Shown here: positions 62,302 through 64,000 of the stretch, piece by piece
Layout of the letters: each line of letters opens with the position of its first letter
Numbering within the stretch: position 1 is the first letter of the stretch
NCBI GenBank assembly: GCA_016490735.1
Contig: JAEMWC010000135.1
Coordinates: forward strand, 1,231,001 to 1,295,000
Source: Pachyseris speciosa
Lineage: Eukaryota > Cnidaria > Anthozoa > Scleractinia > Pachyseridae
Reading direction: 5' to 3'
Length of the DNA: 64,000 nucleotides
The notes under the pieces: generated by a model
What the model saw: only the letters and a program-made list of their open reading frames with translations
Database searches by the model: none
Told to the model about the DNA's origin: nothing
Program-made: the position numbers and the translations under genes

Positions 62302-63401
62302 TGTACAGTCTTTGTACTCGCCACAACGTTTCTGTTTTCAAAGCCAAAACTGAAGCGTCCGAAGTAATATATAAATTTAGCGCGTTCACGACTCCTTTAA
62401 ATTATTGCAACACTGAAGGTTAAAGGCTGGGTAAACCAATTAGCTAAGAAACGGCGAGGAAAACGCCACAGAACGTCAAGCTTATTGGGCAAAAACGATC
62501 GCTCTGCACGTGCGTTTTGAATTTTGGTACATTTCTTTGACGTCCTCTTCAGTACTTTTCAGAGCAATAGCGTGAAATGACCAAATTTCAACAACGTAAG
62601 CGTATCACGGTACACTATTCTTTCTTTTTCTTTGCTTCAACGCCGTTCGTAGTAATAGGTCTCCCACATTTTACAAGTAGTACAAGTTGAAATAATCGCC
62701 AGAATTGCATTACAGCAAAATTCATTGTGTCGCGCTGCGCGTTTTCGAAGAAATGAGTTGGGCGGTGTTATGCAAACCACAACACAACGCGTTATGATTG
62801 AACTAATTGCATAACCCTTCCACCGCCCCAGCCCCCAATCAGCGCGATACAACGAATTTGGCTGTTACAAGAAATCGTATCGCGTTAACTGGCCTAAAAC
62901 GTTTAGTTGCGACACTGCCGAATACAAAAGAAGTAGCTTGGACCAAAATACAAAAAATTGATCACAAAATCTTCGAGACTCGTGGAAAATAACTAAATGA
63001 AATTACCAACTTATTAAAAAATGATGGGCAAGATGACAGAACTTAATCTTTTTTATTGAAAACAAGAGCATTCCATTCTCTGGAAAACCTGCATGTCATA
63101 ATTTGGTTGCAGGGGTTGCTTCGATTTTGATGGACTTGGGTCTACCAAAACGAACAGTAATATGCAGCAGAAATCAGGAGTTTTAGTCAATCTCTTAGCT
63201 GTGGTAATGAGAAGACACACCTTTTGGTGCAATCCACTTGTTATCATGACTTTATGAATAAAGCTAAACAAGAACTGAGGAAATCAAAGCAAGCCATGGT
63301 GTATTTTCAGGCCATATGTGGCCACTTAGTACGCAAAGGAATAAGCACCGGCGTTTTGGAGCGACAGACGGTAACCGGGAGTTGCTAAGTGTCTTTATTC
63401 T

Positions 63402-63403
<2 letters not shown>

Positions 63404-63472
<69 letters not shown>

Positions 63473-63515
63473 TAATAATAATAATAATTATTATTATTAT
63501 TATATTATTATTATT
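63404..63515 (+). repeat. (AAT)n followed by (ATT)n microsatellite
   Basis: Roughly 28 AAT triplets followed by an inverted ATT block, so the tract can fold back on itself. Confidence 0.95.
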
Positions 63516-63619
63516 AAGCTACAAACTATGGGGAAAACTATATTAATCGATTTTTATTTTAAAAAAAGTTTCAAAAATTGTGTCAAAAAACTAGGCTAAA
63601 AATAATAACATTATAATAA

Positions 63620-63690
63620 ATATAATAATAATAATAATAATAATAATCACTTTAGCCGAGCACAGATGCTCTACCAATTGGGGAGACTAA
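63620..63690 (-). mobile_element. tRNA-derived SINE fragment with ATT tail
   Basis: Minus strand reads CCCCAATTGGTAGAGCATCT, like a tRNA D-arm/A-box, then CTCGGCTAAAGTGATTATT passing into (ATT)n. A tRNA half plus a simple tail suggests a SINE remnant; there is no complete tRNA. Confidence 0.45.
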
Positions 63691-64000
63691 ATCAACTCTA
63701 AATAAATCAGATGAAATCAAATGTTGGTTTTTGGGTGTATTTTCTGGCCATATGTGGCCACTTAGTACGCAAAGGAATAAGCACCGGCGTTTTGGAGCGA
63801 CAGACGGCAACCGGGAAGATTTACTTACATTTCCCTGACCGTTAATTCAGCCTTGCTTTCTTGGTTTACGTGCTAAAGCTCCCTATTATTGTCGCTGACT
63901 CACGCTATGTCAAGATATTTTAAGGGTGCGTTCTATTCGAGCTGCTGTAGATATTTTGATTCCGATTAAAAAAAAAAGCGCATATTTTGAAAACGGCCGG

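Larger units (their letters stand above)
63299..63816 (+). repeat. Direct repeat pair flanking an (AAT)n block
   Basis: An 82-bp sequence at 63299-63380 (GGCCATATGTGGCCACTTAG ... GTAACCGGGA) recurs at 63734-63816 with two or three changes. Between them are a long (AAT)n/(ATT)n microsatellite (63404-63515) and a tRNA-like fragment (63650-63690). Confidence 0.8.

Noticed and set aside
63316..63546. Poly-Ile frame
   Set aside because: Translation of the AAT/ATA microsatellite.
63640..63690. Functional tRNA gene
   Set aside because: Only a D-arm-like half is present; no acceptor stem or T-arm pairing.

Overview
This is eukaryotic nuclear DNA, most likely from an anthozoan cnidarian such as a stony coral. 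The reasons are intron-rich animal genes with GT...AG introns, a CPSF6 orthologue, a TRIM-NHL gene, a BEL/Pao retrotransposon, and many short TA- and TTAA-flanked inverted-repeat elements. The species call is inference. No bacterial, CRISPR or operon structure is present.

Layout. (1) 709-21248, plus strand: a CPSF6 (CFIm68) gene in 14 recognisable coding exons. Its first visible intron (805-7170) is packed with nested inverted-repeat elements. Inside it, on the minus strand, is a 254-bp tandem array carrying four complete type I hammerhead ribozymes. (2) 22445-24307: a piggyBac-like TTAA-flanked relic. LINE, MITE and hairpin debris follow to 26.6 kb. (3) 26620-41262, plus strand: a TRIM-NHL gene (RING, two B-boxes, coiled coil, filamin-like strand region, NHL propeller; 740 aa in four exons). 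Its 11.3-kb first intron holds a BEL/Pao element at 28790-37119 with two 973-bp LTRs and a TTAAG target duplication. The element is recent (8 LTR mismatches) but its coding region is broken in three places. (4) 43505-44462, plus strand: a candidate two-exon gene for a small secreted protein of 108 aa, with no recognised family. (5) 45972-61063, plus strand: a RasGEF-domain gene in seven exons, about 1170 aa, with a long Ser/Arg-rich insertion inside the exchange domain. Repeats fill the rest to 64 kb.

How the genes relate. The CPSF6, TRIM-NHL and RasGEF genes have unrelated jobs (3'-end mRNA processing, ubiquitin ligation/RNA regulation, small-GTPase activation) and simply lie in tandem on one strand. 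Exon phases match at every junction I propose. In three places (near 15361, 46750 and 59583) one-base frame breaks interrupt otherwise good reading frames; two lie in homopolymers and look like assembly errors or recent indels.

The main find is the minus-strand hammerhead array. Each 254-bp unit has the full conserved core, a GUC cleavage triplet, a 4-bp stem II, an extended stem I with internal loops, and a palindromic, almost loopless stem III. This is the layout of retrozyme-type RNAs that cleave as dimers and circularise. Here it sits antisense in a host intron and is nested inside at least two inverted-repeat elements.
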